Below, piece by piece: positions 1-13,215 of a DNA stretch of 64,000 nucleotides. Where the stretch lies: the NCBI RefSeq assembly GCF_020740795.1, contig NC_067291.1, positions 17,765,780 through 17,829,779 on the forward strand, in the 5' to 3' direction. A program made the position numbers and the translations under genes. Positions within the stretch are counted from its first letter, which is position 1. Every line of letters starts with the position of its first letter. The DNA is from Apus apus. Its lineage: Eukaryota; Chordata; Aves; Apodiformes; Apodidae. Under the pieces are notes generated by a model, which saw only the letters and a list, made by a program, of their open reading frames with translations, was not told where the DNA came from and made no database searches.

Positions 1-3000
1 CATTAAGGTGGTGTTACAAGCTGATAGCCAAGTAAATAGGTACAGGAAAATGTTTGGTAGATTATTTTGCAACTTGAGTTTATTAAAAGTGTGTCCTTTT
101 GCCTGTCTGCCTTAGAAAATTCAGGCAAGGCAACAGAGGATATCCTGATTTCCTTGTGGTTGGACAGAAAAATGTCCTAGGAAGCCTAGTAGGTGCTACC
201 ATGAGGAAGGAGATCTGCTGCTGCCAACCCACTGGTGGAGTGGAGCCCCAGCCATGGCACTGGTCTCTCACTGCTCTGCAGGCAGCTCAGGCACAAGGCT
301 TAAATCTGTGATCTATGGCAAAAACCTCCATCAGTGCAGGTGGAAACCACCTTTCCATTGTGGGAGTGAAAAAATCTTAGGTAACTCCAGCAACCTAATC
401 CGGCAAAAAACTCCAGCAAAGGGTCCTGGAGGGGCAGGAGGGGGGGAGGCACCATCCCTTGAGCCGTCACTTTCAGGCACAGGTGGTTTTGCCAGTTGCT
501 TTTCAGAAAACCACAGAGCTGGTTATCGAGTGTTCACATGAAAATCTCCAATTCCGGATGTTTTGTTGTCGTAGAGCCAGATAAGCTCAGAAAGGTGAAG
601 CTGAGGTTTCAGATTCAGACAGGCAGTGAGTGCTTTTTGAGAGGCTGCAATCTGGAAGCCCTGTCTCTGGAGAAAAATGACAAAGCTCCTTTCCACTGAG
701 AAGCACCAGGAGCAATGGGCTCGTGCTTGGCTAAGGGGTAACTCCGGGTTTTTCAGCCTGTAGGTAGCACTACCAAGAAAATTAATAACATTAATATCCC
801 CTGCAGTGTGTTTGCATTCCTCCTTCCAGTGAGATGTGGCTAAAAGAGAGCACCTTGTGTCAAAATCTGAAAAAAAGTCAGGAATTGTGAGAGTTAAGGC
901 TTCATTCCCGAATAGTAAAGCCAGTTTGGCTTAGAGGGGGTTTCCAGGCAGGATGTAGCTGCCCTTTCAAACAGGGCTGAAGAGGCAGGGCAGGATTTTG
1001 GCCATCTAAGCAGACTTTAATTCTCATTAGATGTGGCTTTGTTCTGAAGCAGACAGGTAACTGGGAAAGTGACACACAGCCCAGTTTGGGACTGGAGATA
1101 CCCCTTATGTTTTGCACAGTACCCTCATGCTAAAGTGCTCACTGGGGCCAGCTCAGACCCCCAAAACTCCTCCCAAAACATCCCCAGACACGAGCCCTTT
1201 CCCTCAGAACCTGGGCTCTGGGGTGGGCTCCCACCAGCCATGGCAGGATGGAAATATCCTATGGGAAGATTTTATACTTCCAGGTGAAAAGACTTGACAA
1301 AGTGGGAAGCAGAAAAATCCTCAGCAATTTCCTCAGTGTAACAACTTTTTAATTGGGTGGCATTGATTATTTTAGTGATGAAGTGTATTTGGAACACAGA
1401 GACAACACAAAAGCATGAATGAAGATTTACTCTTTTTCCAGCCCTAGAAAATGTTAAAAAGAGTTACCAGAGTATTTGGAAATATTTTTAATAGTTTGGA
1501 ACAACTAAATTTAGCTAAGCTGCAGATAGGCCTCTCTTTATTACAGCTAGAGTTACTATGGCAACATGCTACAATTATTTATTGCCATGACGATCCACTG
1601 TAGATTTTTTAAATGCATTATCTATTTTTGTTTGCATTGTCATTCCTGCCAGGGGAGGGAAGCCACCAATTTGGTGCACTGTGAAATGGTCAACATTTCA
1701 TCCAGGCGATTGCAGGGTGGAGGCTGGGGGAGGTTTTAAAATGAAGAGCAGTAAAAAACAAGGAACAGGCACTCTCAGGATTAAGGTGTTGGGTTTTTTT
1801 TTCTCATTTTTTAATGCAAAATATTAAAAAAAATTGTCACTGACAAGTAAATAGGAGCTTGTTCTTTGCCAGTCTTCCTCCTGATTGTTCTTTGATAATC
1901 TGAGACACCAGAAACAAATGTGAATGAATGAAGTTCTGCGACACCCATGAACTGTTATTATCTCTTCTGTGGAGAAAGGGAAATGTGAAGGAGCTGTATG
2001 AGGCAACTTCTCTAAGGTCACATCACCAGGCAGTGATAAGGACGTGATTAAGACCTGCTTCCTCAGCCACATTCTCTGGTGTGGTGGCAACACCGTGATT
2101 ACAGCGACGCGGTCACAAGTGCTCTGCATCTTTATGGTGCGTACCAGGTCAGGGGAAACTGGAAAAGCCCATCCATCCCTACTTTGCAGGAGGAGAAGGG
2201 TATCTGCTATGGCCTGCTGCTTCTGCTGCTTAGATGCGACAGTGCAGGTGCTCCACCAGCTCAGTAATGCCTGTGGGACTGTTCTTGGGTGCAGAGTAAG
2301 TTTCCACTGAGCTCGCTCAGCCCATGTCAGCATTTCAGGGAGGTCGTAGCCTGGTGCTCCAAGCCAGGGATGTCTTGCCCTGGTTGAGGCACAGCAAACC
2401 TCCCTCCAGACCAGGACAAGCTGTGTGGGCAACCTTGTCTCGTGCAGGGAACACACAACCCAGCTCCCTGTACCCCTCTGTGGGAAGATGCTTGAGTGGA
2501 GTGGCCATGGTTGAGGAAAGGATGGTGGATATTTTTCTGACACATCCAAATAATGCTCTGATGATCTTGTCCAGAGTGATGGTTAAGTAATCCTAAGGAC
2601 GACTTGGAAAGAACTCCCTTTGTGGCTCTTGGACTAATGAAAAGCCCTTTATATAATCCTGCAATCAGCTGCGTGGGGCTGCTGGGACGGGTAATTGGGC
2701 TACAAACGGGCTTCATTTATGGGAAATTATGTAATTTATGGTTCTGTCATCATCTGCTCCCCAAACTGTGACTCTTTCTCCAAGGCTGACATTCCCAGAG
2801 ATACAAGTAATGATCAGCAATCAGCTCTTCACATCTTAGATCATGAACAGGGCCTTTACAGATGCAGCTAGTTGGAGTTAAACCGGACTCCCCAGGGGCA
2901 CCTTCTGGTGGGAGATGCCTGATTTTTGCTCTTGGGCAGCATAGGTAGATGTGATTTAATGCTTTTTCTGCACAAGGATGAGCGATTGCTGAGTAGATTC

Positions 3001-4113
3001 ACCCTTCTGCTTTTCCCCCATACTACATGAACCACAAGTCTGAGTGCAAAATCCACTGGTGACTGCTGGCAAAAGCCCAAGAAGCATTTGCACAGCCAGG
3101 CTCTGTGGCCTGCACAGGGGGACATGAGGCCACCATGAGGTGACAGCTGCAGTACGAGCCCCTGCACATGGGGACCCTGCAAGTCACTTTGTTCCCCGAG
3201 TTACTCTGCTCCTCTACAGGAAGCTGGGGCTGTGGGTGGATTTTGTTTCATGAGTTTTGCAGGACAAGAGAAAATCTATGAGGAATTTGGCCCTTGTTGT
3301 ACTAAGCACTGCAAATATGCAAAGTAAAGGACAATCTCTCCAGCTACTTATGATCTGTGCAAAAAAAAAAAAAGGTGGAATTTCAACAGGAAACTGGCAA
3401 CACGGGTATATTCAGTGATTTGTCATGTGACACACACAACAGAGTATTTTCTTTGCCCAGACTATTTACTGATGCAAAAACAAAATCCTGCTTGTAAAAT
3501 CAGACACGCACTGGAAAGGTGTTTTCTAAGAAGTAAACCTTGTAAAAGTCCCAAGCCAGCCTTTGCAGACTATTGCATGGGATGCAGGAGGACAGATATA
3601 ATTTTAGGAAGGGTCTGTGGGATCACAATGAATCCTCTGGTGTTTCTCAAGTGATGAATTATTCCAAGGAACAACTTGGGCTATAGTAGCCGTGTCATGG
3701 TGGCAGGATGGGAGAGGAACACTTTTAAATGTTAATTAGCAGGGAAGATCTGTCTTGCACCCTAACCACAAAGATCTCCGGTGATGGCAGGAGGCAAAGG
3801 AGAGCAACAGAGCATTTCATTTGTAATGCATGTTTTTATTTCACCTTGGAGATTTGCTCATTGATGGATTTGGCATGCAGATAGTGAAACTGCATTGCTG
3901 TAGGGCTCCTGACTGCAAGGTGCTTGAAGAAAAAAGGAAGCCCCTAGGACACCTCCTGGCAGGGGGCAGGAAGCCTGGCACTTGGCAGGGATTATGGCAA
4001 GAGGTAGCAGGAGTTACCTGCAAGCAGGTAAGAAACAGCAAAGGGTGATGATGTGCAGTCCCCAACTGGGCAGCGGGAAGAAGAGCCACAGGAAGAATGA
4101 GACAACCCTACAC
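1..4113. other. Intergenic DNA, no gene recognised
   Basis: No open frame here has a recognisable family match or splice-supported structure. The longest, 241 codons on the minus strand at 1824-2549, has no domain I know. An AT-rich stretch at 1380-1640 looks less random and holds an X-box-like site. A13 lies at 3361-3373. Confidence 0.7.
1552..1565. promoter_or_regulatory. RFX X-box-like inverted repeat
   Basis: GTTACTATGGCAAC differs at two positions from the palindromic X-box GTTGCCATGGCAAC; the right half-site is perfect. It sits within an AT-rich block of about 260 bases flanked by GC-richer sequence. Confidence 0.35.
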
Positions 4114-4159
4114 AAGATCTTAAAGGTCTTTTCCAACCTAAATGAGTCTATGATTCTAA
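4114..4159 (+). mobile_element. CR1 LINE 3'-end fragment
   Basis: AAGATCTTAAAGGTCTTTTCC, then AACC and a TCTATGATTCTA terminus, match the 3' end of avian CR1 elements (ATCTTTAAGGTCC...TTCTATGATTCTATGA). Only the last 45 bases are recognisable; the rest is deleted or diverged. Confidence 0.75.
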
Positions 4160-6397
4160 GTAAGACAAAGAGGATGAACTGGGTGATGAGGCCAGTTCAA
4201 GCTCACAGGCTCCTTCCTTTTTCATGTTGAGGTCTCCTGAGCAAATCCTACTCAGGCAGCATTGCCATCATGCTGGGAGCAGTTCCCAGTCCTCCAGCTT
4301 GGCTTCCCATCCCACACATCCTTTTCATTGAGTGGACAGAAGAGCTATGGCTCTACCATATGCAGCTTTTTAAACGTAGCCAAACTGGGGGCATCATTCT
4401 CCTCTGCCTTGCCCTGGTCTTGTACATTGCACCAGGCAGAAGTGGGTGGGGAACGCTGCTGCTTCGGCGCAGTTCTGGATCTCGAGGTACATGTGGTCCT
4501 GCTGGAGTGGTGATGTGCCAAATGCCACACCAATGGCCATCTGCTCAGAGCAGGCCTCCTTCCTACTGCTCTGCTTTGGTTTCCTCCCCTGAGGTCCAAC
4601 TGCTGCCGCCACAAGGATCACCTCTGTCCCAGCCTGCCCCCACTGTCCTGTGAAGAACAGAGGTGGGGTGATGCCACCCTCCACCCTGCACCAGAGGACA
4701 CAGCTCAGACATTTCTTGGGTTGCAATAAACCCAGACAGGCTCTCCTAAACTGGTGTACATCAGGAATGACTTCACTGACATTATAAGGGCCAAATACCA
4801 TGTCAGACAAGACTGAAGCCAAATGTTCTTCCCTCTAATTACACTTAAATTTTAAAAATAAAATGAAACATGAGCAGAGGAACCAGCTGATAACGTGTGC
4901 GGGGCTGGTGCAGCTGCGGCTGCATCTCGCCTCAGGGGCCGTTGGCCTCAATGGCTGCATTTTGCTCAGTTGCCCAGAGTTTTTAAAGTGCTTTTTGATC
5001 CCAGGATGAAAACTGCCATATAAATGTAACATCCCCTCATTCAGCTGCCTGTCTGTCGAGCCCCAGAGCATGGCCTGCAGCTTGCTTCTGTTCTGTGGCT
5101 AAGGGGAACGGCAGCTGCAGCACTCCTGCGTGTTTAACACCATTTCAAAGTCCCTTGGCTTCCCTTTTTCATCCTTCTTCAGGGCTATGTTTGAACTCCA
5201 ACTTCCAATCTCCTCGACTGAGATTGTTATTAAAATGCAGCACTGGTAATGCTCCATGCATCCCAGCCATAACAAACCCCTGCAGGCCAGCACAGCTCTG
5301 GGGATGGGGGGGGTGGGGGGGCTCTGAGTGACCACATAGTGTTTAGGCTTTAAAACCAGCCAAGTCTGCTTTGCTCATATAGCTCTAGAGACTATTCCCA
5401 TCTACTAAACACAAATATGGCAACAGGGAAAGGGGGGGATAAAGGAGGGACAAGAGTGTAATCTGCAGAACCAAATGTAAGGGCTGTAATTAATCAGGTA
5501 ATTGCAGTATTTGCGTGGAGTGTCTGTAAATATTACCTCTATTTCTAAGTATAGTACTTTGGACCACGTATCTTACCATGAAACAAACCATCAAATAGAA
5601 AACACAACCACTTGACTGGAATATAATGAATATTAGGTCAGCCAAAATGCAAACTGACTAAATTAATTTGTAGTTGTGTACTGACTGATGTTGGTGTGAT
5701 AATGTAATGAAACCCTTCAAATAAATATCCACTGGGGGAACAACACAGCACTGAAGGTTTTGTGTGATTGCAGAAGGTCCTGGAGAGCAAACAGAAACAA
5801 GGGGTGATCTGGCAGATGCCAGGGCTGAGCAGGGTGGTGCTTTGCAGAGAGCCTTGAACCTCAGAGCTGCCCCTGCAGGACCTCAGCTGGGACACCCAGG
5901 GCTGGGCTTAGTCCCGCGGAGCGAGCGTGACGCAGGCAGCAGCTCAGTGGGTGGCCCAGGGCTGGGGGGTCCTGCTGCCCCCGCCTGCGTCCTGCCGCTC
6001 CCCGGGGAGCTGTGGGGTGACGTGGTGGCAATCTGGAGCGGTTTGAGAAATGCTGTCTGGGTCCTGTCAGGAGAAATGCAGAGCAAAACGAACGGGTTTG
6101 AATCCTGGCTTGGGTGGTTTGGTTCCTCAGTCAGATGGTTTGGGGTTTCTGGAAACCAAAACTCTGTTTCTGCCTTTTTCAGATCCCTTTGTTTCCTTTT
6201 TTGTTTGGGCAAGGTCAAAATAATCATCGAAATAGTTCATTTGAGGAGCCACAGTATGTTAATCCCAATGGGAATCTGGGGGAATGAGCTGAAGGGGGAG
6301 CATGTCTGACCTCTGGCATGGAAGGGATGCTGCCCATCACTGCAGCATGCACTGGATCCGATGCTATTTCCACAGAAAAAACTTACAGCCACTAACT
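4160..6397. other. Intergenic DNA between CR1 fragments
   Basis: No gene recognised. Open frames on both strands near 4.3-4.8 and 5.8-6.3 kb lack family resemblance and overlap one another. A G-rich run occurs around 5305-5322. Confidence 0.65.
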
Positions 6398-6574
6398 GTC
6401 CCAGGTTGCCCAGGGAAGCTGTGGCTGCCCCATCCCTAGAAGTGTTCAAGACCAGTTTGCATGGGTCTTTGAGAAACATGATCTAATGGGAGATGTCCCT
6501 GTCCATGGCAGGGGAGTTGGAACCAGATGATCTTTAAGGTCCTTTCCAACCCAAACCAGTCTATGATTCCATGG
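6398..6574 (+). mobile_element. CR1 LINE, truncated 3' end
   Basis: About 175 bases match the familiar avian CR1 3' region in order: a GCCCAGGGAAGCTGTGGCTG block, CCATCCCTAGAAGTGTTCAAG, a CCATGGCAGGGGAGTTGGAAC block, GATGATCTTTAAGGTCC, then a TCTATGATTCC terminus. It is 5'-truncated, as most CR1 copies are, and contains no reverse-transcriptase coding sequence. It places the genome among birds or other sauropsids. Confidence 0.92.
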
Positions 6575-9500
6575 AGAAGACTCCTGCAATGCCATGGACA
6601 GTCCAAGAGCAGGTACCAGGCACATACCTCCTCTCAGGGCAGTCTGTTTTCTGGGCTCCCCTCAGGGGATGCATTTTGCTCCAAGTCCCAAAACTCAGTT
6701 TTGATTCTGGTGGCACAAAGGAAGAAATGGGTGAGTTGAAGCACCAGAAATGGACAAAGATAAATTAGTGCTAATCCAGTAGATAATGAGTGGAAAGTTC
6801 CCCTCAAGAGCTAAACATACATCTTCCCTCCAGCTCAGCATTACTGTTTGGCAGTGGTCAGAACTGCTGCCCCATGGTCACAGCAGCAAGAGGGGAATCC
6901 CTCTGGCCTGAGAAGCTCTGGTGCTGTGTTCCCAGGGAAGCACAGCAGCTAACTTAGGGATTTCGACATAAGAGATGCCCTTGAAGTGGGATTATAGGAC
7001 TCATGCTGAATTTATTGGGGGGTTCTATTAATTTGCCCACATGACATGTCATACGACTGTCTGCTAAGTTTACATCAGCTATTCACAGGAATACCAGGTG
7101 CACTTTATCAGATTCAGCATTAGTCACCTCGGAGTGAAACAGCAGAGGACCAACTGTTAAGGGCTAATGAAGTCACAGCTACAATGATAACAGGCAGCAG
7201 TAAGGGAAAGTCATGTTTGGGGTGTTCGATGTCAGCCCAAATCTGGGCAGAGAAGAGTTAGGTCTGTGGAAAGCTCAAGCAGGATCAGGCCAGTACAGAG
7301 AGAGTAGGAGCTGCTGGGGGGTTGCAGATGGCCATGCTGATGAACCAGCATGTGTCCCACTGGGAGAGCCTAGAGGAGAGGCCATAGAGGGCCCTCACTC
7401 CCCTTAAGGTGGATCAAAGTTAGCTCTTCTCCTCTGGGATGCAGAGGATGTTTGTGCAGACCGATGTTGGAGGGGCTGTGCGAGGTCCTTCCTGCAGCTC
7501 CAGGACTTGTTGCCAAAGCAGCCAACAGGTAGGAGAGCAGATGCCTGCAGCCAGAAGATGCGGGAGATGGCTGAAGGTTGAGGAGCAAACAGGCTTATTC
7601 CAGGAGTGGGGGGACCTGGTGGGATGGGCAGCAGCAAGGGAGAAGGCAAATGCACACATTCAGGGACAGGTGTCACTGCCAGGCTGCACTGAATACACCT
7701 GCCACACACCAGAGGACCCAACATTAACTCTCAAATTCATTATGATGAGAAATACCCTCCCATATCACCATGGGGTGAGATGAACATCAGCACAGGCTAA
7801 AAAAAAAAAAAAGATCAAGTACATAAGGACAGAAACAGAAGGGACTGAGTGGCATTCTCAGCTTGGATGCGTATACCCCACGCGACGCAGGTGCTGCTGT
7901 CCCCACACAACCCGAGGCACCATCTCCTGGGCAGTTTGGGTGGTGGTTGCAGATATCCTTGAGAGCTTCAGCCTCTACATTTACCCCACTTGGCACAGGG
8001 GGTTTGTTGGGTAAGCACTGGAGCTGTGTTACCAAGGTGGCCCTGGGTGTGGGCTGTGGGCTCTCCCTTCCCCCAGGCCATCTGGATGCTGCCCAAAGAG
8101 GTCCTGGGGAGTTTCTCCCCCACCAGTCGGCTCTGCTGGCTCTGGCATTAGCATTGCTATGAGTTGTAGAGCAACAGGAGGAAGGAAGCTGTCCTCCTTG
8201 CCCTGCTGCTTGGCTGTGGGGGCAGGGAGGAGAGGATGCTGTGGAAGGGCTCTCCAAAAGGTGCCTCAGAGGCAGAGAGAACCACCTCTATGCAGAAACC
8301 TGCCTGTGCCAGTCTGGGCAGAACCTCTCATGACATCAGCTTGCAACTGGCTTCACAACAACATGCTGGAGGAGACCCTGGTGTGAAGAGAACCTGATCC
8401 CAGCGCTGCAAACCATGGACATCCAGGCCCTGGTGAGGCTCAGGGACTCTGCTCTGTCCCCAGAGCCTCTGGGACTTTGCCTGCCACCCAAACCCCTGCC
8501 AGGGGCACAGGGGATGCTCCTGTGTATGGAGGTGGGCATCATCTTAAGCTGTACAGGCCTACCATCGGCTCAGAAGACCTCAGGACTGCATTTTTTATAA
8601 CTGGGTATTTTGTATTGGTTTAACCACTCCCTCCTCCCCCCAGTGAAACTGTCCCTTTTGCTTGCACCATATTTACACTGCGGCAACCAAGGCGAGCACT
8701 GTCCCCATCCTGGGGAGCCACCAAGTCTGTTGTGTTGGAGTCACTCTGGGGGAGCCCCAGAGAGCCTCAGGAGCATTGCTGGGGCTTCACAGTGTGATGT
8801 TCCCTGGGCTCCCTCAGGCAGAAGCAACCCCAGGAAAGCTGTTTCACTCTCCTGCTTCTCCAAGTCCTCCCAGACTTGCGTTTAAGCTGCTCATCAAGTT
8901 GACTACGAAATGGCATCAAATTAACCTGTCTGTGAGCATCTGTTTGTAAACGTGACCACCCTGACTCTGCTCAGGGGTTGTTTCCTAAATGCACCTGGGA
9001 GAATTTGGACTCCCACCCCAAAGTCCTTGCCAGGCAGGATGTTTTGCTGGGAGTGGTCATCCCGCACGGGCCCGGCTGCCTGCCCAGGAACCAGCCCTGC
9101 CTGAGTGTGGGCAAGGACATACAAGCCCACGGGAGCCTGGGACAGGTGTTCCTGCTGCTCTCGCTTGTGGAGGCATTGCAAAGTGTGGGAGGGTGGCGGA
9201 GACTCTGTAATTATAGCTTGTGAATTTAAATCCCACAGTTTGCAGGAGTTCTGGGATATTTCATGCAGCGTACGCTCAGCAACACCTTGGTGACAACATG
9301 AAGACTCATAAGTTTTTGCCTCGCTGTAGCAAGGTGCAGGCTTTCCCTCATTAACCCTCGCACAACCAGCAACTCCTCTTTGCCTGCTGTGAATGACAGG
9401 AAAAAGGACAGAAAATAAAGAGGCAAAGGTGAAGGAAAACACAGAGATGCTCAGGGGAGACCTCGACTGTTCCTAGTCACCTGCTTGGGTTTGTTTCTGC

Positions 9501-12152
9501 CTCTGAGCACAGAGCAGTAAATAAGGTGAGAGGTTCACATATTCACTTTGAATTTTCTTCACCTGAATTAATCCCTGCTGGGTATGCAGAGATGCAGTAC
9601 CTATCACTTTGCATTAAGAACCCCTCATTCTCATCTCCTTTTTTTCCAAAGCATTCCTTTTCGTTCAGAGAGGCTCATACTGGGTTCCCAAATTCAGGGA
9701 CATTCTCTGGAAATGGGATCCTTCACTCTCTGCACCTTGGTTTGCCTCTGGCAGGGGAGAGCAGCAGGGCTCTATGGGTTGCTTGCTAAAAAGTAAAAAA
9801 TGCTCAGAGAGGTTAATGGTTTTCAAGCAAGAATGTTAGTTATGCACATCGTTTCAGCATTGCCTATTACCTTAGTGTATTTATTTAACAAATATATTTG
9901 TATTCTGTACTTTAGAGGCAACACATCCCTGTTTGTCACCTGCAGCCTCAGCAATGGTTTCGTTTTCCCTCCTGCCACAGTTTCACCTGCTCTTCCTTAT
10001 ATGTGCAGACTTTCCCCTGACAAGCATGCATGCCTTCACACCCGGGTTTGGACATGCAAATTGGGGTGAGGTGCAGCACAGGCACCCTGGGCACGTTCCC
10101 ACACGTCCCTGGCACTCTGTGCTCAGCCAGCAGCTCTGGGGCCAAAGGCACAACCTTGCCACTCCCCCAAGCCCTTCAGTGATGCTCACTGCCACCCATG
10201 TCCCTCTGTTTTTTACAATGCATTTTGCTTTGAAGAAAAATATAAAAGCTATTTCCATCTCCTGTTTTGTGCAGTGTAAGGGAGGGAGATTTTTTGGTGA
10301 CTTCTCTCAGAGGGCAGCTGATCCTGTGGCTATTGCCAAGCTCCCTGGCTATCTCCAGTGGTCTCTTGATTTGGCACCTGCACAGCCTTCCCCCAGGAGC
10401 TACTGGAGTTATTTCCCTCAGATTTGTGACATCAGTACTGAAAGAAACCTTTAGCTACCTGAATTTTCCTTGTTGAATCTGAAATACATGGAGGCTCAGG
10501 CCACCCCAAGTTTGAAAGTCTCTCTTATCATAACTCATGCAGCCAGCAGGCTGTTTCCTCCAGAATAATAAATATACCTTGAAATATACCTTGAAACAGA
10601 GGTTAAAATGGGGCCAGGGAGCACTGGGAGCACCGGGGCAGGCAGTGACATGTTCATTTTGCTCCTCTCTCTGTATCAGCAGCAGCCCTTCCTGCTCAAG
10701 TGCTGCCCCAGGCCTCGGATGGGGATGTGGGACAGACATTTTTGGCCCCTCCTGGGTGAGAGGAGCACGAGGTGACAGCAGGGCAGGAGCTGCAGCAAGG
10801 CCTTCCCTTATCTGGTAAGGAAACCAAAGAGAGGGGTTACAGCTCTGGCTTAAGCATTTTGCTGTCCTTGTTCTAAGCAGACAGGGGTGACCAGCAGATG
10901 CAAAGTCTAACCGAGGAGGGAATCTTCCTCATTCCCCAAACTGCTGGTAATTTGGGTTTTTTAATTTCTATCTACCATTGGAAAGTGTTTGTATATAAGG
11001 GACAGGTGATCATCCACTGGTACTGGAGCATCAGCTTTTTACAGAGCTCTGGGCTTTCTAAAACTTAGGAGAAATTTAGTGTCTTCGCATCTCTGCTCCT
11101 CTGTTAAAAATGATTGCCATCTTCCAAAATGACTGTGGGAAGAGAGGGCTGCTGGTAGACACAGACTTTCCATGTGTGACCACAGAAGGAAGCAGCACCC
11201 TGCAACAAGCAGGTGAAAATATTGGGTCAACAATGGTGAATTGTGCCTCTGTGTGTGCATATCCTTCCATGCAGCTCTTCAGTGTGCCAAACAGATGCAT
11301 AGATTCTCCATGATCCAGGCGTGAGCACTTCAGACTGGTTAGTCGTAAGGAATAGAAGGAAAGTTGGTTGACGTTGGGAGGATTCTTAGTGTAGCATGAT
11401 TGTAGCCAGGACTTCAGCAAAGCCATATCATAGATAAATGGACAAGTTCAGGGCTGGCTTTGGCTTCCATTGCATTTGTGAGAGAAGAACAGCAGGCCTG
11501 AGCCTCCTGCCCAGGTGTAACTCCATTGAGTTGTGAGACTCGCATGAGTGAGAGCAGAGTTTGACCTCTGGCTTTGAAGTATCCTTGTCCCAACAGATTT
11601 ATCACTGAGGCCACACGAAGGCCTTGAAAGAAAGGAAGCAGTTCTGTTTTGCAGCCCTTTCTTCCCTCAAGTTTGTTTGCAGTTGTCCTTTTATTAGCAT
11701 TTTAGCTGCAGTGGTTACACATGAGGGGCCCTTTGTGCTTCGAGCTCTTTTTGCTTTGTTGGAATTTCGGAGCCATTAAGGAAAAGGTGATTTAAAAATA
11801 AGAATCACTTGTTAAGTGGGTTTAGCTCGTTGTGGACCTCGGATCAGATTTTACTGAATAATATTCAACCTTCGCAGAAGGACGGGCAAGTGGGAGGCAA
11901 AGGGTTAAGAGCAAATGCTGGAGAAAGGAAAGATACGTATCATTAAATAAAAATGTGACCACCCATGATTACAAGTGTTGTAGTCCTCCTTTTAACAAGC
12001 ACACACCGTACTTTCATTAACCCGGGCCTGCCTGAATAGCAGCCTGTCTGGCCCAGCGCGCAGTGATTTTGTAGAAGCTGTCCCTAATGACAAAGACAGG
12101 CCACCTACCCTGAACTTTCCTCTGTAACTTTATTCTTCAGCAGTGCTCAAGT

Positions 12153-12170
12153 GTAAATAAACTTGTTTAC
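12153..12170. promoter_or_regulatory. Inverted pair of forkhead-type sites
   Basis: GTAAATAAACTTGTTTAC contains a GTAAATA and a TTGTTTAC core facing each other, two forkhead-family consensus sites in an almost perfect inverted repeat. It lies in an AT-rich block at about 11.69-12.24 kb. Confidence 0.35.
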
Positions 12171-13164
12171 TCCCATCAGGATGGTAATGATAATGAAGCC
12201 TTATTTGTTTCACCACAATGACAAAGTAATTTGTGCGTAGCCCGAGTGGAGAAAGGGGGGGTGGGAGTGCAGTTCTGCTTTACGGTCTCTCCATAGGCAA
12301 AGTTGCTGCAGTCAGTGTTTTCCTTTGCTCTTCATTGTGTGCAACGGGTCAGCAAGGGAGAGCTTTGCATCCCGAAGCTTTTCCAAAGAACACAGCAGAG
12401 AAAACAGAGTAATAACAAAGCTGGGAGTGAAGAGAGGAGACAGACAAGCCTATCTGGGAGGGAGTGACTAAGTGAGAGGGGAGTTATCTGGTCAGACTTG
12501 TGAGTCATTATAGAAAATGTACAGAGCAGCACAGCCTGATGTTTGGTCAGGTTTTTTCCATTCACTGGTATCTCTGAAGCATTAATGAATCACAGCAACA
12601 GCAGCGAGAGGATGTGCAGGAGGGGGAAGGGGAACCTGCAGGACAGGCAGAGAGTGCAGCCCAGCACAGGGGAGCGAGGGGAGAGGCTGGGAGGGAACTG
12701 GGCATCTCCAGGGAAGAGAAGGATGAAATCAGCCTGTGCTCCTGGGTGGCTCAAGCTGACCTAGGACTGTTGTGGCAGAAAAGGCCCCTCCTGGCTGTAC
12801 CCTCCCTGCCCATATCCCATTGCCTCTCCCTAGCCTGGGGTTTGGGCAGCCTTGCAGGCCAGGACCTGACTGAGATGGAAATCAATCCCTTCATTTTCTG
12901 GTACGGTTAATTCTCAGCTGATCATGCTGACCTGTAGAAAGTGTGTGTTGAAAAGGATTTGTTTAAATGTTAACACAAATAGTTTAAAACTGGCTTTTGT
13001 TATTGTTGGAACTAAGAGTGGCTATGGGGCAGCGTGGTCCCAGCCCACTGTACCCATAACAAGGCAGGCAGTGCAGATCTAGCTGTTGTTCATCATTTGT
13101 AAATTCCTGAAAAAACATGATTAATTAAAAAATAAATAGAGAAATGTAATTTTAAAAATACAAC

Positions 13165-13215
13165 AAAACCAACCAACCAACCAAACAACAACAAAAACAA
13201 ACAAACAAACAAAAC
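13165..13215. repeat. (AACC)n/(AAAC)n simple repeat
   Basis: AACC units pass into AAC and AAAC units over about 50 bases. The opposite strand gives the low-complexity Phe/Leu/Val-rich open frames seen here, which are not genes. Confidence 0.85.

Noticed and set aside
1824-2549. 241-codon minus-strand open frame
   Set aside because: No recognisable domain, no transmembrane or signal pattern, no splice or promoter context; taken as a chance open frame.
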